This document shows positions 50,754 to 60,172 of a stretch of DNA of 64,000 bases, in pieces (positions within the stretch are counted from its first letter, which is position 1; every line of letters begins with the position of its first letter). The notes below the pieces were generated by a model. It saw only the letters and a program-made list of their open reading frames with translations. It was not told the DNA's origin and made no database searches. Source of the stretch: Paenibacillus sp. (GTDB lineage: Bacteria > Bacillota > Bacilli > Paenibacillales > YIM-B00363); contig NZ_DASQNA010000033.1 of NCBI RefSeq assembly GCF_035645195.1, forward strand, positions 184,620-248,619, written 5' to 3'. Position numbers and translations under genes: made by a program.

Positions 50754-51710
50754 CGGAGGCTTGCGTTTTTTCATATGAGCGAAAATTTCGCTGCCTAGGC
50801 GGTCCGCGATGGCAAGAAAGGCGTCCGCGACGACCGGATCGAACTGGGCGTTTTTTTGCCTGCGAATTTCTTCGATCACGTCGCTTATATCCAGCGCATT
50901 GCGGTATACCCGGTCGGACGTCATCGCGTCGAACGTATCCGCAACGGCCATGATGCGCGCCGGGAGCGGAATTTGCTCGCCCTTCAAGCCGTCCGGGTAC
51001 CCTTTGCCGTCGTACCGTTCGTGATGCGACCGCACCATGTCGAGCACGCCGTTTTTCCGAAACTCGTCGATGTGCTGCAGCGTATGGTAGCCGACAACCG
51101 GATGCTCCTTGATATGGGCGAATTCGTCGTTCGTCAGCTTGCCGTTTTTGAACAGGACGCTCTCCGCGACGCCGATTTTCCCGATATCGTGCAGCAAGCC
51201 GCCGATATAAATCGACTGGCGAACGTTAGGCGGCAGCCGTAATTCTTCCGCGATCATCAGCGCATAGCGCGCGACGTGCTCCGAATGGGATGCGGTGTTC
51301 GTATCCCGCGAATCGATCGTCTTCGCAAGCGCGGTGATCATCTCCAGCGTTTTCGTTTTCGTCTGCAGGTAGTTTCTGGTCAATCCGGCGGCGACGAAAG
51401 CGATGATCAAATAAATAATTCCGAGCAGCAGCAGCGTGAGCGGATGCGGCATCCCTTGCGAATGCGTAAACCAGCATCGGACGAAGACGAGCAGCGACGT
51501 GCAGGCGACGAAAAACGAAGGGGATTTGTCCCAAAAGCCTAACCCGAGAAAGATCGGGGCGATCAAATAAAGCGGGTACAGCTCCGGGCCGGACGGATCC
51601 GCGATAGTAATGAGCAACGGCGTAATCGTCAAAATGGCGAGAAAGCCGACGCGGTATTTAAACGTATGGTCCAACGACAATGTAAACAACGAGGTCAACG
51701 CTTTGCGCAT
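50748..51710 (-). CDS. Membrane HD-GYP phosphodiesterase
   Basis: A 320-residue protein. Four or five N-terminal helices (within residues 20-115) form a membrane module, and the HD-GYP domain follows: SHSEHVARYA, HDIGK (174-178), HPVVGYHTL, and HHERYDGKGYPDG (229-241). All metal ligands and the GYP signature are kept, so c-di-GMP hydrolysis is likely. It is convergent with the small gene at 50592 and shares six bases with it. Together with the two GGDEF proteins at 13.3-17.6 kb it shows extensive c-di-GMP signalling. Confidence 0.9.
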   Translation of the reverse strand: MRKALTSLFTLSLDHTFKYRVGFLAILTITPLLITIADPSGPELYPLYLIAPIFLGLGFWDKSPSFFVACTSLLVFVRCWFTHSQGMPHPLTLLLLGIIYLIIAFVAAGLTRNYLQTKTKTLEMITALAKTIDSRDTNTASHSEHVARYALMIAEELRLPPNVRQSIYIGGLLHDIGKIGVAESVLFKNGKLTNDEFAHIKEHPVVGYHTLQHIDEFRKNGVLDMVRSHHERYDGKGYPDGLKGEQIPLPARIMAVADTFDAMTSDRVYRNALDISDVIEEIRRQKNAQFDPVVADAFLAIADRLGSEIFAHMKKRKPPL

Positions 51711-51912
51711 GCGGGGTACCTTCCGTTTCCTACAATGGATAAAAATGGATTATACTAACCTTCCACATCTTTAGCTTTTTTATGCATTGTCCCATTTTTC
51801 GGGTTTTCCTCCCTTTGCCAATTGAAGTATAATCGCTTCGAACGGAAGAAGATTCCGAGTTAGTGAAGGAAGTTATGTTTCCGTACGTTTGCGAAAATAA
51901 AGGAGGAGTACC

Positions 51913-53046
51913 GTGAATTTTCAGCCGCTGGAGCAATTTCTCGATCGCATTACGTCCTGGCGCATCCCGTGGGCGGATTGCTTAGTGATGCATCGCAATG
52001 AAATCGTTTTCCGTCATCGGTCCGGCGTGTTGGACGTCGAGACCCGCACGCCGATCGACGAAGGACGCATCTTCCATCTGTACTCGTTAACGAAAATTTT
52101 GACGTGCGTCGCGGGTTTGCAATTATATGAAAAGGGAGCCTATCTGCTGTCCGACCCGGTGTCGGATGTCTTGCCGGAGTTTGCGAACGTGCAAGTTCGC
52201 AAGCCGCTGGGCAACGGGGAATTCGCCTTAGAACCGGCGGCGAGGCCGATCACGGTGCGCGATCTGTTCGCGATGACGGCCGGGTTTTCTTACGATTTCG
52301 GGGCGCCGCCGATCCGGGAAGCGGTCGAACGGGCGAACGGCGCGGCTACGACTCGGGACATCGCGAGGGGAATCGCGCAGGTGCCGCTGTTGTTCGAACC
52401 CGGGACTCGGTGGAACTACAGCCTCTGCCACGACGTGCTGGCCGCCTTCATCGAGGCGGTGGACGGCCGAAGCTTCGGCGCGTACGTGAGAGAAGAAATT
52501 ACCGGTCCGCTCGGGATGAAGGACACAGGCTTCGCGCTGACGGAGAATCAGCGGTCCCGCCTCGCCCCGCAATATACGTTCGATGACGCCCGCGGCGTCC
52601 CCGTCCGCAAAGACGGGAACGGGTTTACCTTGTCGCCGGCGTTCGAGAGCGGCGGCGCGGGATTGTATTCGACGGTCGACGATTACGCCCTCTTCCTGAA
52701 CGCGCTGACGAACCGCGGGACGAGCGCCGACGGCGTGCGTATCTTGTCGCCGGCGTCGGTCGAGTTGATGCGGACGGACCATCTGACCGAGGAGATGCGC
52801 GACGACTTCTCGAGGATCCCGCTGCCGGGGTACGGTTTCGGTCTGGGCGTGAGGACGCATATTTCGAAAGCGAAGAGCGGATCGCTTAGTCCGATCGGCG
52901 AATTCGGCTGGAGCGGCGCGGCGGGCTGCCTTGCGATCATCGACCCGGAAACGCAGCTGACCGTTATGTATGCGCAGCATATGTTGAACAATCAGGAGAC
53001 GTACGTGCATCCGAGATTGAAGAATATCGTATATGCGTGTTTATGA
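51913..53046 (+). CDS. Serine hydrolase of the class C beta-lactamase family
   Basis: A 377-residue protein of the beta-lactamase/transpeptidase fold. The SxxK nucleophile motif is SLTK (in FHLYSLTKI, near residue 60), and the Tyr motif is in WNYSLCHDVL. GLYSTVDDYALFL and the late FGWSGAAG, which replaces the HxG/KTG strand, are typical of esterase-like members. There is no signal peptide. GTG at 51913 with AGGAGGAG. Such proteins act as esterases or peptidases more often than as antibiotic resistance enzymes. Confidence 0.88.
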   Translation: MNFQPLEQFLDRITSWRIPWADCLVMHRNEIVFRHRSGVLDVETRTPIDEGRIFHLYSLTKILTCVAGLQLYEKGAYLLSDPVSDVLPEFANVQVRKPLGNGEFALEPAARPITVRDLFAMTAGFSYDFGAPPIREAVERANGAATTRDIARGIAQVPLLFEPGTRWNYSLCHDVLAAFIEAVDGRSFGAYVREEITGPLGMKDTGFALTENQRSRLAPQYTFDDARGVPVRKDGNGFTLSPAFESGGAGLYSTVDDYALFLNALTNRGTSADGVRILSPASVELMRTDHLTEEMRDDFSRIPLPGYGFGLGVRTHISKAKSGSLSPIGEFGWSGAAGCLAIIDPETQLTVMYAQHMLNNQETYVHPRLKNIVYACL

Positions 53047-53124
53047 TACCGCTCTTTGGAACCCCGCGATGTGCATCGCGGGGTTTCGACTGTGCGGCGC
53101 ATGGTGGGATTCGCCTCCTGTTGG

Positions 53125-53557
53125 CTTTCACGGCGCCGTGCGGCGCGTTATGGGAAGACGGTACGTGCCCGGCTGCTGATGCTCACGGCGGCGCGCGGCG
53201 CGTTATGGGAAGGCAGTATGCAAAAGAAGGGCAGGGTGTTGTCTTCTTATGTGTACAGGCTTCCTATAACAGCCCCGGCTGCTGACGCTCACGGCGGCGC
53301 GCGGCGCGTTATGGGAAGGAAGTATGCAAAAGAAAGGCAGGGTGGTGTCTTTTTAAGTGTACAGGCTTCCTATAACAGCCCCGGCTGCTGACGCTCACGG
53401 CGCCGTGCGGCGCGTGATGGGAAGGCAGTATGCAAAAGAAGGGCAGGGTGTTGTCTTCTTATGTGCACAAGCTTCCCATAACAGCCCCGGCCGCCGACGC
53501 TCACGGCGCGGTGCGGTGAGCTATGGGAAGGCGGTACGGGCCCGGCCGCCGAATATG
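53125..53557 (+). repeat. 106-bp tandem repeat array of hairpin-forming units
   Basis: Three full units begin at 53182, 53288 and 53394, with an exact 106-base period. Shortened units, lacking about 50 central bases, flank them at 53125-53181 and 53500-53557. Within a full unit GTTATGGGAAG pairs with CTTCCTATAAC, and AAGAAG pairs with CTTCTT inside the loop. Unit 3 changes CTTCCTATAAC to CTTCCCATAAC, turning a G-U into a G-C pair. The period is not a multiple of three, so the open frames across the array are not a real protein. Confidence 0.85.
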
Positions 53558-53569
53558 TACCTAGTAAAC

Positions 53570-53590
53570 CCGCGACTTGCGGATTTTTTC
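53570..53590 (+). terminator. Weak terminator after the repeat array
   Basis: A short CCGC/GCGG stem (53570-53573, 53579-53582) is followed by ATTTTTT. It would end any transcript from the hydrolase gene or repeats before the third sugar locus. Confidence 0.45.
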
Positions 53591-53724
53591 ATGGTCCGCC
53601 GTTTCCAATTGGGAGAAAAATTTCTGTCATACCTCCAATTCTGGAGAAATATGCTTTTTTTAAACAATGGACATCTACGACCAAACTTTCCATTCCAATC
53701 CAAAAACGGAAGGATGATGGTGCA

Positions 53725-55056
53725 TTGATCAAGTCCAAAAAGCCGTTATTGTCGGGAGCGCTGGCATGCTTCATGCTGCTCCTCGCCGCGTGCGGCGGCG
53801 GCGCGCCCGCGCCTGAACCGTCGAAGCCGCCTGCATCGACGAATGAGCCGGCGAAGCAGGAAGGGACGGACGAAGCCAAGCCTCAAGAGAACATTACGCT
53901 GGAATTTTGGACGATCGCGCTGCAGCCTACGTTTAACGACTATTTCCACGAATTGATCGCCGCGTACGAAGCGGAGCACCCGAACGTCAAGATCGATTGG
54001 CAGGATTACCCGTTCGACGCCGTCCAAACGAAGCTGCTCGCCACGGCGGCCGGCGGCGGTGCGCCCGACGTCGTCAACCTGAACACGGAGATCGCGAACC
54101 AAATGGCGTCCAAAGGAGCGCTTGCGGATTTGAAGCAGTACGTGAGCGAGGAGGCGCAAGCCGCTTACTTCGAAGGCATCTTCAATTCCACAGTGATGGA
54201 CGGCAAGGCGTACGCGCTGCCGTGGTATACGGCGACGCAGGTGCTGTTCATGAACAAGACGCTGGTGGAGCAGGCGGGGCTCGATCCGGCGAAGCCGCCG
54301 CAGACGCGCGCGGAGCTGCATCAATGGGCGCGCACCATCAAAGAGAAAACCGGCGCGGCCGGCTATGCGACGGAATTTTTGGCAAGGCATTTGGCGAGCG
54401 AAGGCGTAGCGATTCTGAACGAAGATCGGACGGCGGCCGCCTTTAATACGCCGGAAGCCGCAGCCGTACTCCAAGAAATGAAGCAGCTGATCGACGAGGG
54501 CATCATCATGAAGGAATCCGCGAAATTCGATCAGCAGGTGCAGTATTTCGCTAGCGAACAGGTCGCGTTCGCGCTGACCGGGTCGACGTTCATCAACCGA
54601 ATCAAAACCGCAGCCCCGGACATTTACAACAACACCATCGCGGTACCGCTCCCTCCCGGCAAAGGCAACATTAGCTTCTCCAACTCGATGAACATCGTCG
54701 TGCCGAAAGGGTCCAGCCATCCGCAAGAAGCGGCCGATTTCGCGGCGTTCCTGACGAACGCGGACAATCAGTTGGCGTTCTCGAAGGTCGCCAACACGTT
54801 GCCGTCGACGAAGTCGTCGATCGAGGACCCGTTCTTCACGGAGTCGGACAATTCGCTCGAAGCGCAGGCGAAGCTCGCGTCCGTCGCGGGGCTCAAAATC
54901 GCCGACGAATATTCCCTTGGCGTGCCGAGCGTACAGGATATCAACTCGGCGATCGCGCGCGGCATGCAGCGCATCTTCCTCGACGGCAGCGACATCCAGA
55001 CGACGCTTGCCGAAACCGCGGAAGAAGTCGACGGCTTGCTGAAAGCGGCGCAGTAA
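53725..55056 (+). CDS. Sugar ABC transporter substrate-binding lipoprotein (third)
   Basis: A 443-residue family-1 binding protein with lipobox LLAACGG (Cys about 23) and a Pro/Ala/Lys-rich linker. The fold shows AAGGGAPDVVNLNTEIANQ, YALPWYTATQVLFMNKTL and VPKGSSHPQEAADF. The start is a TTG at 53725 behind AAGGATG. First gene of an operon of about eight that runs to 63294. Its ligand is probably the sugar processed by the hydrolase and NanE genes that follow. Confidence 0.92.
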   Translation: MIKSKKPLLSGALACFMLLLAACGGGAPAPEPSKPPASTNEPAKQEGTDEAKPQENITLEFWTIALQPTFNDYFHELIAAYEAEHPNVKIDWQDYPFDAVQTKLLATAAGGGAPDVVNLNTEIANQMASKGALADLKQYVSEEAQAAYFEGIFNSTVMDGKAYALPWYTATQVLFMNKTLVEQAGLDPAKPPQTRAELHQWARTIKEKTGAAGYATEFLARHLASEGVAILNEDRTAAAFNTPEAAAVLQEMKQLIDEGIIMKESAKFDQQVQYFASEQVAFALTGSTFINRIKTAAPDIYNNTIAVPLPPGKGNISFSNSMNIVVPKGSSHPQEAADFAAFLTNADNQLAFSKVANTLPSTKSSIEDPFFTESDNSLEAQAKLASVAGLKIADEYSLGVPSVQDINSAIARGMQRIFLDGSDIQTTLAETAEEVDGLLKAAQ

Positions 55057-55078
55057 TCCTACGTTTGGAGGCGATGGA

Positions 55079-56752
55079 ATGAGAACCAGAGGATGGAAAA
55101 CGGCGATCTGCTGGATCGCCTTGCTTCTCGCGATGGCCGTTCCGACGCAAGCGTTCGCGGCGAACGACACGTCGAGACATCATGTGCTGGACAACATCAT
55201 CAACGCCAAAGGACTGAAGGGAAATATTTTGTGGTACGACTTGGCCGCGAATTTAAGTCGACTGAACAGCCGTGAAGCGGTCGAGGCGATGCTGGACAAA
55301 ACGAAGCAGGCGAACATCGACACGATCGTGCTCGACGTCAAAAACTACACGGGTTACGTCGCTTACCAGAGCGCCTACGCGCCGCATATCAGCACGTCCA
55401 AAATCCCGAGCTATCAAGGCTATTTCGCGCCAGGTTACGACCTGCTCCAGGTCGTGCTGGAGGAAGCCCGCGAACGCGGAATCCGGGTGCATGCGGCCGT
55501 CAACGTGTTCTCTGAAGGGAGCAACGATTTCAAAGACGGACCGGCGTTCGCGCATCCGGAGTGGCAGTCCCACTTCTACTACGCGACGCAGGTCGTCGCG
55601 GCGCCGGACGGCAGCGCGTACGATTTGTTCGGCGTCGACGTCGTCCGAGGCACGAACGCGCTCGTCAAATATACGCCGAGCTACACCGGATCGCCGCGCG
55701 TGAATCAATGGGGAGCCGAAGCGGTCGTCGTGGGCGATACAGTCACGACAATCATCGACAGCGCGACGACAGGTCAAATCGCCGCCGTTCCCGCGGATGG
55801 CTATGTGCTCTCCGGTCACGGGCTCGCGCGGACTTGGATTCTCGAACATCTTAAGGTGGGGGATAAGGTCGATACGACCGGTTCGAAAACGCAAATCGTG
55901 CCGGCGAACCAATACCCGACGTTCTCCACGTTCGTCAATCCGCTGTACCCGGAAGTGCGCGAGTACGAATTGAACATCATCCGGGAGCTCGCGACGAAGT
56001 ACGACGTGGACGGCATCGTGCTCGACCGAGCCCGCTATTCCAACATTTACGCCGATTTTAGCGATCTCAGCCGCCAAGCGTTCGAGCAATATATCGGAGC
56101 GCAGGTGCAGCAGTGGCCCGCGGACATTTTCACGATCACGTTCACCGAGGACGGGAAAGAAATCGTTCCGGGACCGCTCTATCAGAAATGGATCGAATGG
56201 CGCGCGCACAATATTTTTAACTTCTTCTATGAAGCGAAAACGCTCGTCAAATCGATCGACGAGACGCTCGATTTCAGCACCTACGTCGGCTCGTGGTATC
56301 CGTACTACTACAACGAGGGCGTGAACTGGGGCAGCCAAGACTATTACCCGGACGAACCGTGGGCGAGCCCGGATTATCACAAGTACGGGTATGCCGACAT
56401 GCTCGACTTCATTCAAACGGGACTGTACTACACGGACATCACGGAGCAAGAAGCGATCGAGGCCGGCAATCCGGAATGGATGAGCGTCGAGGGCGGCGCG
56501 AATCAAAGCACGGAAGCGGTGAACGAAGCGACGTTCGTCTACGGAAGCCTCTACTTGCTTCAGTATCAGCATGACCCCGAGCGATTCCGCGAGGCGATCC
56601 GCACGACGCTCGACAATACGCACGGCATCATGATCTTCGATCTCGTCTATCTCGAATGGTACGACTGGTGGCACATCTTGGAGGAAGAACTGAAGAAATC
56701 GCATGCGCCGCACGAAAATCCGGGCCTCAGCAGGCAAACCGAAGCGGAGTAG
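55079..56752 (+). CDS. Exported GH10-like (GHL10/DUF187-type) glycosyl hydrolase
   Basis: A 557-residue protein with signal peptide (cleavage after TQAFA, about 26). A barrel domain follows: NIDTIVLDVKNYTGYVAY at its start, YDLLQVVLEEARERGIRVHAAVN, the segment YDVDGIVLDRARYSNIYADF with acidic residues, and SWYPYYYNEGVNW. It resembles YngK/DUF187 proteins, which act on surface or peptidoglycan-like polymers. The family is recognised from layout; the catalytic pair was not proven. ATG at 55079 with TTGGAGG. Being in the transport operon, it may release the imported sugar. Confidence 0.75.
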   Translation: MRTRGWKTAICWIALLLAMAVPTQAFAANDTSRHHVLDNIINAKGLKGNILWYDLAANLSRLNSREAVEAMLDKTKQANIDTIVLDVKNYTGYVAYQSAYAPHISTSKIPSYQGYFAPGYDLLQVVLEEARERGIRVHAAVNVFSEGSNDFKDGPAFAHPEWQSHFYYATQVVAAPDGSAYDLFGVDVVRGTNALVKYTPSYTGSPRVNQWGAEAVVVGDTVTTIIDSATTGQIAAVPADGYVLSGHGLARTWILEHLKVGDKVDTTGSKTQIVPANQYPTFSTFVNPLYPEVREYELNIIRELATKYDVDGIVLDRARYSNIYADFSDLSRQAFEQYIGAQVQQWPADIFTITFTEDGKEIVPGPLYQKWIEWRAHNIFNFFYEAKTLVKSIDETLDFSTYVGSWYPYYYNEGVNWGSQDYYPDEPWASPDYHKYGYADMLDFIQTGLYYTDITEQEAIEAGNPEWMSVEGGANQSTEAVNEATFVYGSLYLLQYQHDPERFREAIRTTLDNTHGIMIFDLVYLEWYDWWHILEEELKKSHAPHENPGLSRQTEAE

Positions 56753-56769
56753 GCGGCGAGGGAGCGACC

Positions 56770-56799
56770 GGGAAAGGCTGCATTCCGCGCGGCCTTTCC
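56770..56799 (+). terminator. Intercistronic hairpin
   Basis: GGAAAGGC (56771-56778) pairs with GCCTTTCC (about 56791-56798) between the hydrolase and the permease genes. There is no T-run. It is followed by the palindrome TTCGAACGTTCGAA. Likely an attenuator that lowers permease expression relative to the binding protein. Confidence 0.6.
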
Positions 56800-56805
56800 T
56801 TGGCT

Positions 56806-56819
56806 TTCGAACGTTCGAA
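56806..56819 (+). promoter_or_regulatory. Perfect palindrome before the permease genes
   Basis: TTCGAACGTTCGAA is a 14-bp perfect palindrome 18 bases before the TTG start of the permease. It could be the operator of the RpiR regulator encoded in the same operon, or simply a stem. Not proven. Confidence 0.4.
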
Positions 56820-56837
56820 CGAAAGGGGGAGAATGCA

Positions 56838-57731
56838 TTGCGAGCGGCGAGACGGCTTTCTTTCGAATCGATGACCGCGTGGGCGTTCATGGCGCCTGGG
56901 CTTACGGTGATCGCCATATTTGTCGTGTGGCCGATTGTGTACAGCGTTCCGCTCTCATTAACGAACTATTCCGTCATCGGGGATACGTCGTTCGTCGGCC
57001 TCGGCAACTTCGCGCGCGCCTTCGAAGACCGGAATTTTCTCGCATCGCTCTGGAATTCAGTGCTGTACATCTTGGTCGTGCCGTTCATTCAAATGTTCTC
57101 GATTCTCATGGCGATCCTCGTCAACAGCAAACTGCCCGGGATCCAAGCGTTCCGCACCGCTTATTACATCCCGGTCGTCACGTCCATGGTCGCGGTCGCG
57201 ATCGCGATCATTTGGCATTGGCTGCTCAGCAACAATGGCATCGTTAACTACGTGCTGCTCTCGCTCGGCGTCATCGACCGGAAAATCGGCTGGCTGTCGA
57301 ACAGCGATACCGCGTTGTTCGTGCTGATGTTCATTACGATGTGGAAAGGGCTCGGGTATTACATGATGCTGTACTTGGCCGGACTGCAGTCGATTCCGGC
57401 GGAGCTGTACGAAGCGGCGAAAATCGACGGCGGCAGCCTGCGCCAAGTGATCGCGAACATTACGATTCCGCTGCTGCGGCCGTACGTGCTGTTCTGCAGC
57501 TTGATCTCGTTGATGGGCGCCATCCGCGTTTTCGACGAAATGTTCATTTTAACGGACGGCGGACCGGGAACGTCGACGCTGACGTCCAGCTTGTACATTT
57601 ATCAGCAGGGCATCGAGCAGTTCAATTTCGGCTACGCCTCCGCGCTCGGGCTTATCGTCAGCGTCGTGGTCGGCGCGCTCAGCGTCCTTGTATTTAAGAT
57701 CAACCGAAAAGGCGGTGTGCATCCGTATTGA
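56838..57731 (+). CDS. Sugar ABC transporter permease (MalF-type, third)
   Basis: A 297-residue CUT1 permease. The EAA loop is YEAAKIDGGSLRQVIANITIPLLRP, preceded by six-helix topology. Its start is a TTG at 56838 with GGGGGAG about seven bases upstream; the ATG at 56871 would still leave the first helix. It overlaps the next permease by four bases (TTGA). Confidence 0.88.
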   Translation: MRAARRLSFESMTAWAFMAPGLTVIAIFVVWPIVYSVPLSLTNYSVIGDTSFVGLGNFARAFEDRNFLASLWNSVLYILVVPFIQMFSILMAILVNSKLPGIQAFRTAYYIPVVTSMVAVAIAIIWHWLLSNNGIVNYVLLSLGVIDRKIGWLSNSDTALFVLMFITMWKGLGYYMMLYLAGLQSIPAELYEAAKIDGGSLRQVIANITIPLLRPYVLFCSLISLMGAIRVFDEMFILTDGGPGTSTLTSSLYIYQQGIEQFNFGYASALGLIVSVVVGALSVLVFKINRKGGVHPY

Positions 57732-58600
57732 TCCGTACCGTATATACGACGAATCGCCGCAGGGCGACGGTCGCGAAGACGTGGAAACGCGCGTCGGGAT
57801 ACGCGATCGGATATACGCTGCTGCTCGCGCTGGCCGTTTTTCTGATGGGTCCGTTCTTGTGGATGCTGAGCGCTTCGCTGATGCCCGGGAAAAACATTTT
57901 CACCTTTCCGCCGACGATCGTGCCGACGTTCATCGATTTCGCTAACTACGTCGAGGTTTGGAATTTTATGAACTTCCCTCGCTATATCGGCAATACGCTG
58001 ATCATTACGTCGCTCGGCATCGCCAGCAACGTCTTGCTGTCGTGCCTAACGGCGTACCCGCTCGCCAAGCTTCGGTTCCGCGGCCGGGGCGTCGTCTTCG
58101 CGATACTCGTTTCGACGATGATCATCCCGTCGTCCACCGCGATGGTCGTTCATTACGTCACGCTGCGCGCCTTCGGTCTGCTTGATACGTTCGTCGGCGT
58201 CGTCCTTCCTTCCGCGGTGTCGGTGTTTAATATTTTTTTCATGCGTCAAACGTTTTTGGGCGTACCCGACGAGCTTCGCGAATCCGGCAAAATCGACGGA
58301 GCCTCGGAATTCCGTATTTGGTGGCAGCTCATGCTGCCGCTCGTGAAGCCCGGGATCGCGGTCATCGTCCTGCTGGAGATGATGGCGTTCTGGAACAATT
58401 TCCTGTGGCCGATGGTCGTGCTGGGCGATCCGGAGCAGTATCCGATCGCGTCCGCCTTGACGTATTTGAACGGGCAATTTTCGTATAACTTCGGTTGGAT
58501 CGCCGCCGGGACGATTTTGTCGGTCATTCCGATCATCGCGGTGTTCTTGTTTACGCAGCGTTATTACATGGAAGGCATGGCCGGCGCGTTGAAAGGGTGA
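57728..58600 (+). CDS. Sugar ABC transporter permease (MalG-type, third)
   Basis: A 290-residue CUT1 permease with loop RESGKIDGASEFRIWWQLMLPLVKP and the C-terminus MEGMAGALKG. The TTG at 57728 overlaps the upstream stop. It pairs with the preceding permease and the binding protein; the ATPase must come from elsewhere. Confidence 0.92.
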   Translation: MIRTVYTTNRRRATVAKTWKRASGYAIGYTLLLALAVFLMGPFLWMLSASLMPGKNIFTFPPTIVPTFIDFANYVEVWNFMNFPRYIGNTLIITSLGIASNVLLSCLTAYPLAKLRFRGRGVVFAILVSTMIIPSSTAMVVHYVTLRAFGLLDTFVGVVLPSAVSVFNIFFMRQTFLGVPDELRESGKIDGASEFRIWWQLMLPLVKPGIAVIVLLEMMAFWNNFLWPMVVLGDPEQYPIASALTYLNGQFSYNFGWIAAGTILSVIPIIAVFLFTQRYYMEGMAGALKG

Positions 58601-58626
58601 GGCAGACCGGCAGAGGGGGGCTAAGG

Positions 58627-60162
58627 ATGCTGTCGGGGGCGAAAATCGTATACGTGCCGTTGGACGAACGGCCTTGCAATTACGAATTTCCGTATTTGTT
58701 GGGAAAATGCGCCGGGCTGTCTCTCGTCCGCCCCGGGATTGATCTGATGGGGCGGAAAAAGATTCCGGCCGACGTCGACGCGCTGTGGGCATGGCTCGAG
58801 CGGGAATGCGCCGACGCGGACGGGGCGATCCTGTCGCTCGATACGCTGCTGTACGGCGGGCTCGTTCCTTCCCGCCTCCACCGGCTGAGCGCGGAGGCAT
58901 GCGCCGGACGGCTGACAAGATTGCGCGAACTGAAACGCCGCAATCCGCGGCTAACGCTGTTCGCGATTCACCTCATTATGAGGTGCCCGCAATATTCGAG
59001 CTCGGACGAGGAGCCCGACTATTACGAGCATTATGGGCGCGAGCTGTTCCGCAAAGGATATCTCGCGCATCGCCGGGAGCTCGGCATCGCGGACGAGGCC
59101 GAGCTTGCGGAGCTGGCCGCCGTCGAAGCGGCTCTGCCCCGTGCCGTCGAGGACGACTATCTCGGACGCCGGGCGATCAACGTCGAGGCGAATCGAGCAG
59201 CGCTCGCGTACGTGGAGGAAGGCGTCATCGATTTTCTCGCCATTCCGCAGGACGACGCCGCGCCGTACGGCTGGACGGCGAAGGACCAGCAGCGCGTCCG
59301 CGAGGAGATCGGAAGGCGGAACGCGGAGCTGCGCGCGTTGATGTATCCGGGCGCGGACGAGGCGGGCTGCACGCTGCTCGCCCGCATGATCAACCGGATC
59401 TGCGGCGCGATGCCTCTCGTATATCCGCGGATGTCGGGAGCGGGATCGCCGTTCGTGACGCCGCTGTACGAAGACCGGCCGCTGTTCGAGAGCGTGAAGC
59501 TGCACATCCTTGCGGCCGGCGGACAGACGGCGGCGTCGGCGCAGGAGGCCGATCTGCTGCTGCTCGTCAACGCGCCGGGCGCCGAGATGGCCGAATCGAA
59601 CGTGCAGGACCGTCCGTCCGCGGCCTATCAAGTGCTTCGCAACGCTGTCGAACTGGTAGAGTTCGGAGCTTTCGCGATGCGCCGGTTCGGCAAGCCGGTC
59701 GCGGTCGCCGACGTCGCGTACGCCAACGGAGGCGACCTGCAGCTGCTGAAGCTGCTCCGGCAGCAAGGCGTCCTGTTCGACCTTGCCGGCTACGCGGGGT
59801 GGAACACGAGCTCGAACAGTCTCGGGACGGCGATCGCGCAGCTGATGATGTACGGGCTTTTCGGCCGAACGGAGGCGCATCTAGATTTTCTGGCGCTGCG
59901 GTTCGCGGAGGATTTCGGTTATTGCGCCGTAGTTCGCAAGGCGATGGCGGAAGGACCGATCCCGGAGATGGGGATGTCTTATTTCGCTGTCGACGGCCCG
60001 CGCGGGCGTGCGGCGGAGATGGCAAAGGAACGGCTGCGGCGGTTCGTTCAAGCGTATGTCGATACCGATGCGATGCGCGTTGAAATCGTGGATGTGTATA
60101 TGCCGTGGAGCCGGATGTTCGAAGCGGGGATGACAGCGAAAGCGGTATTACGTAACGAATAG
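58627..60162 (+). CDS. DUF4127-family protein
   Basis: A 511-residue cytosolic protein of the DUF4127 family. The conserved opening is VYVPLDERPCNYEFP, and the block SLDTLLYGGLVPSRLH is present. Later blocks include AIPQDDAAPYGWT, YAGWNTSSNSLGTAIAQ, and DVAYANGGD. It has several conserved Asp/His residues and looks like an enzyme, possibly a metal-dependent hydrolase or deacetylase-like protein acting on a sugar, but no function is established that I can name. ATG at 58627 with AGAGGGGGG. Neighbours are sugar permeases and NanE. Confidence 0.88.
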   Translation: MLSGAKIVYVPLDERPCNYEFPYLLGKCAGLSLVRPGIDLMGRKKIPADVDALWAWLERECADADGAILSLDTLLYGGLVPSRLHRLSAEACAGRLTRLRELKRRNPRLTLFAIHLIMRCPQYSSSDEEPDYYEHYGRELFRKGYLAHRRELGIADEAELAELAAVEAALPRAVEDDYLGRRAINVEANRAALAYVEEGVIDFLAIPQDDAAPYGWTAKDQQRVREEIGRRNAELRALMYPGADEAGCTLLARMINRICGAMPLVYPRMSGAGSPFVTPLYEDRPLFESVKLHILAAGGQTAASAQEADLLLLVNAPGAEMAESNVQDRPSAAYQVLRNAVELVEFGAFAMRRFGKPVAVADVAYANGGDLQLLKLLRQQGVLFDLAGYAGWNTSSNSLGTAIAQLMMYGLFGRTEAHLDFLALRFAEDFGYCAVVRKAMAEGPIPEMGMSYFAVDGPRGRAAEMAKERLRRFVQAYVDTDAMRVEIVDVYMPWSRMFEAGMTAKAVLRNE

Positions 60163-60172
60163 GGTGACGCGG

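Noticed and set aside
53182..53499. A CRISPR array
   Set aside because: The whole 106-base unit is repeated, with no unique spacers, and no cas genes are in the window.
53037..53728. Short proteins encoded by the repeat array
   Set aside because: The 106-base period shifts frame in each unit, and the open frames have no ribosome sites at consistent positions.
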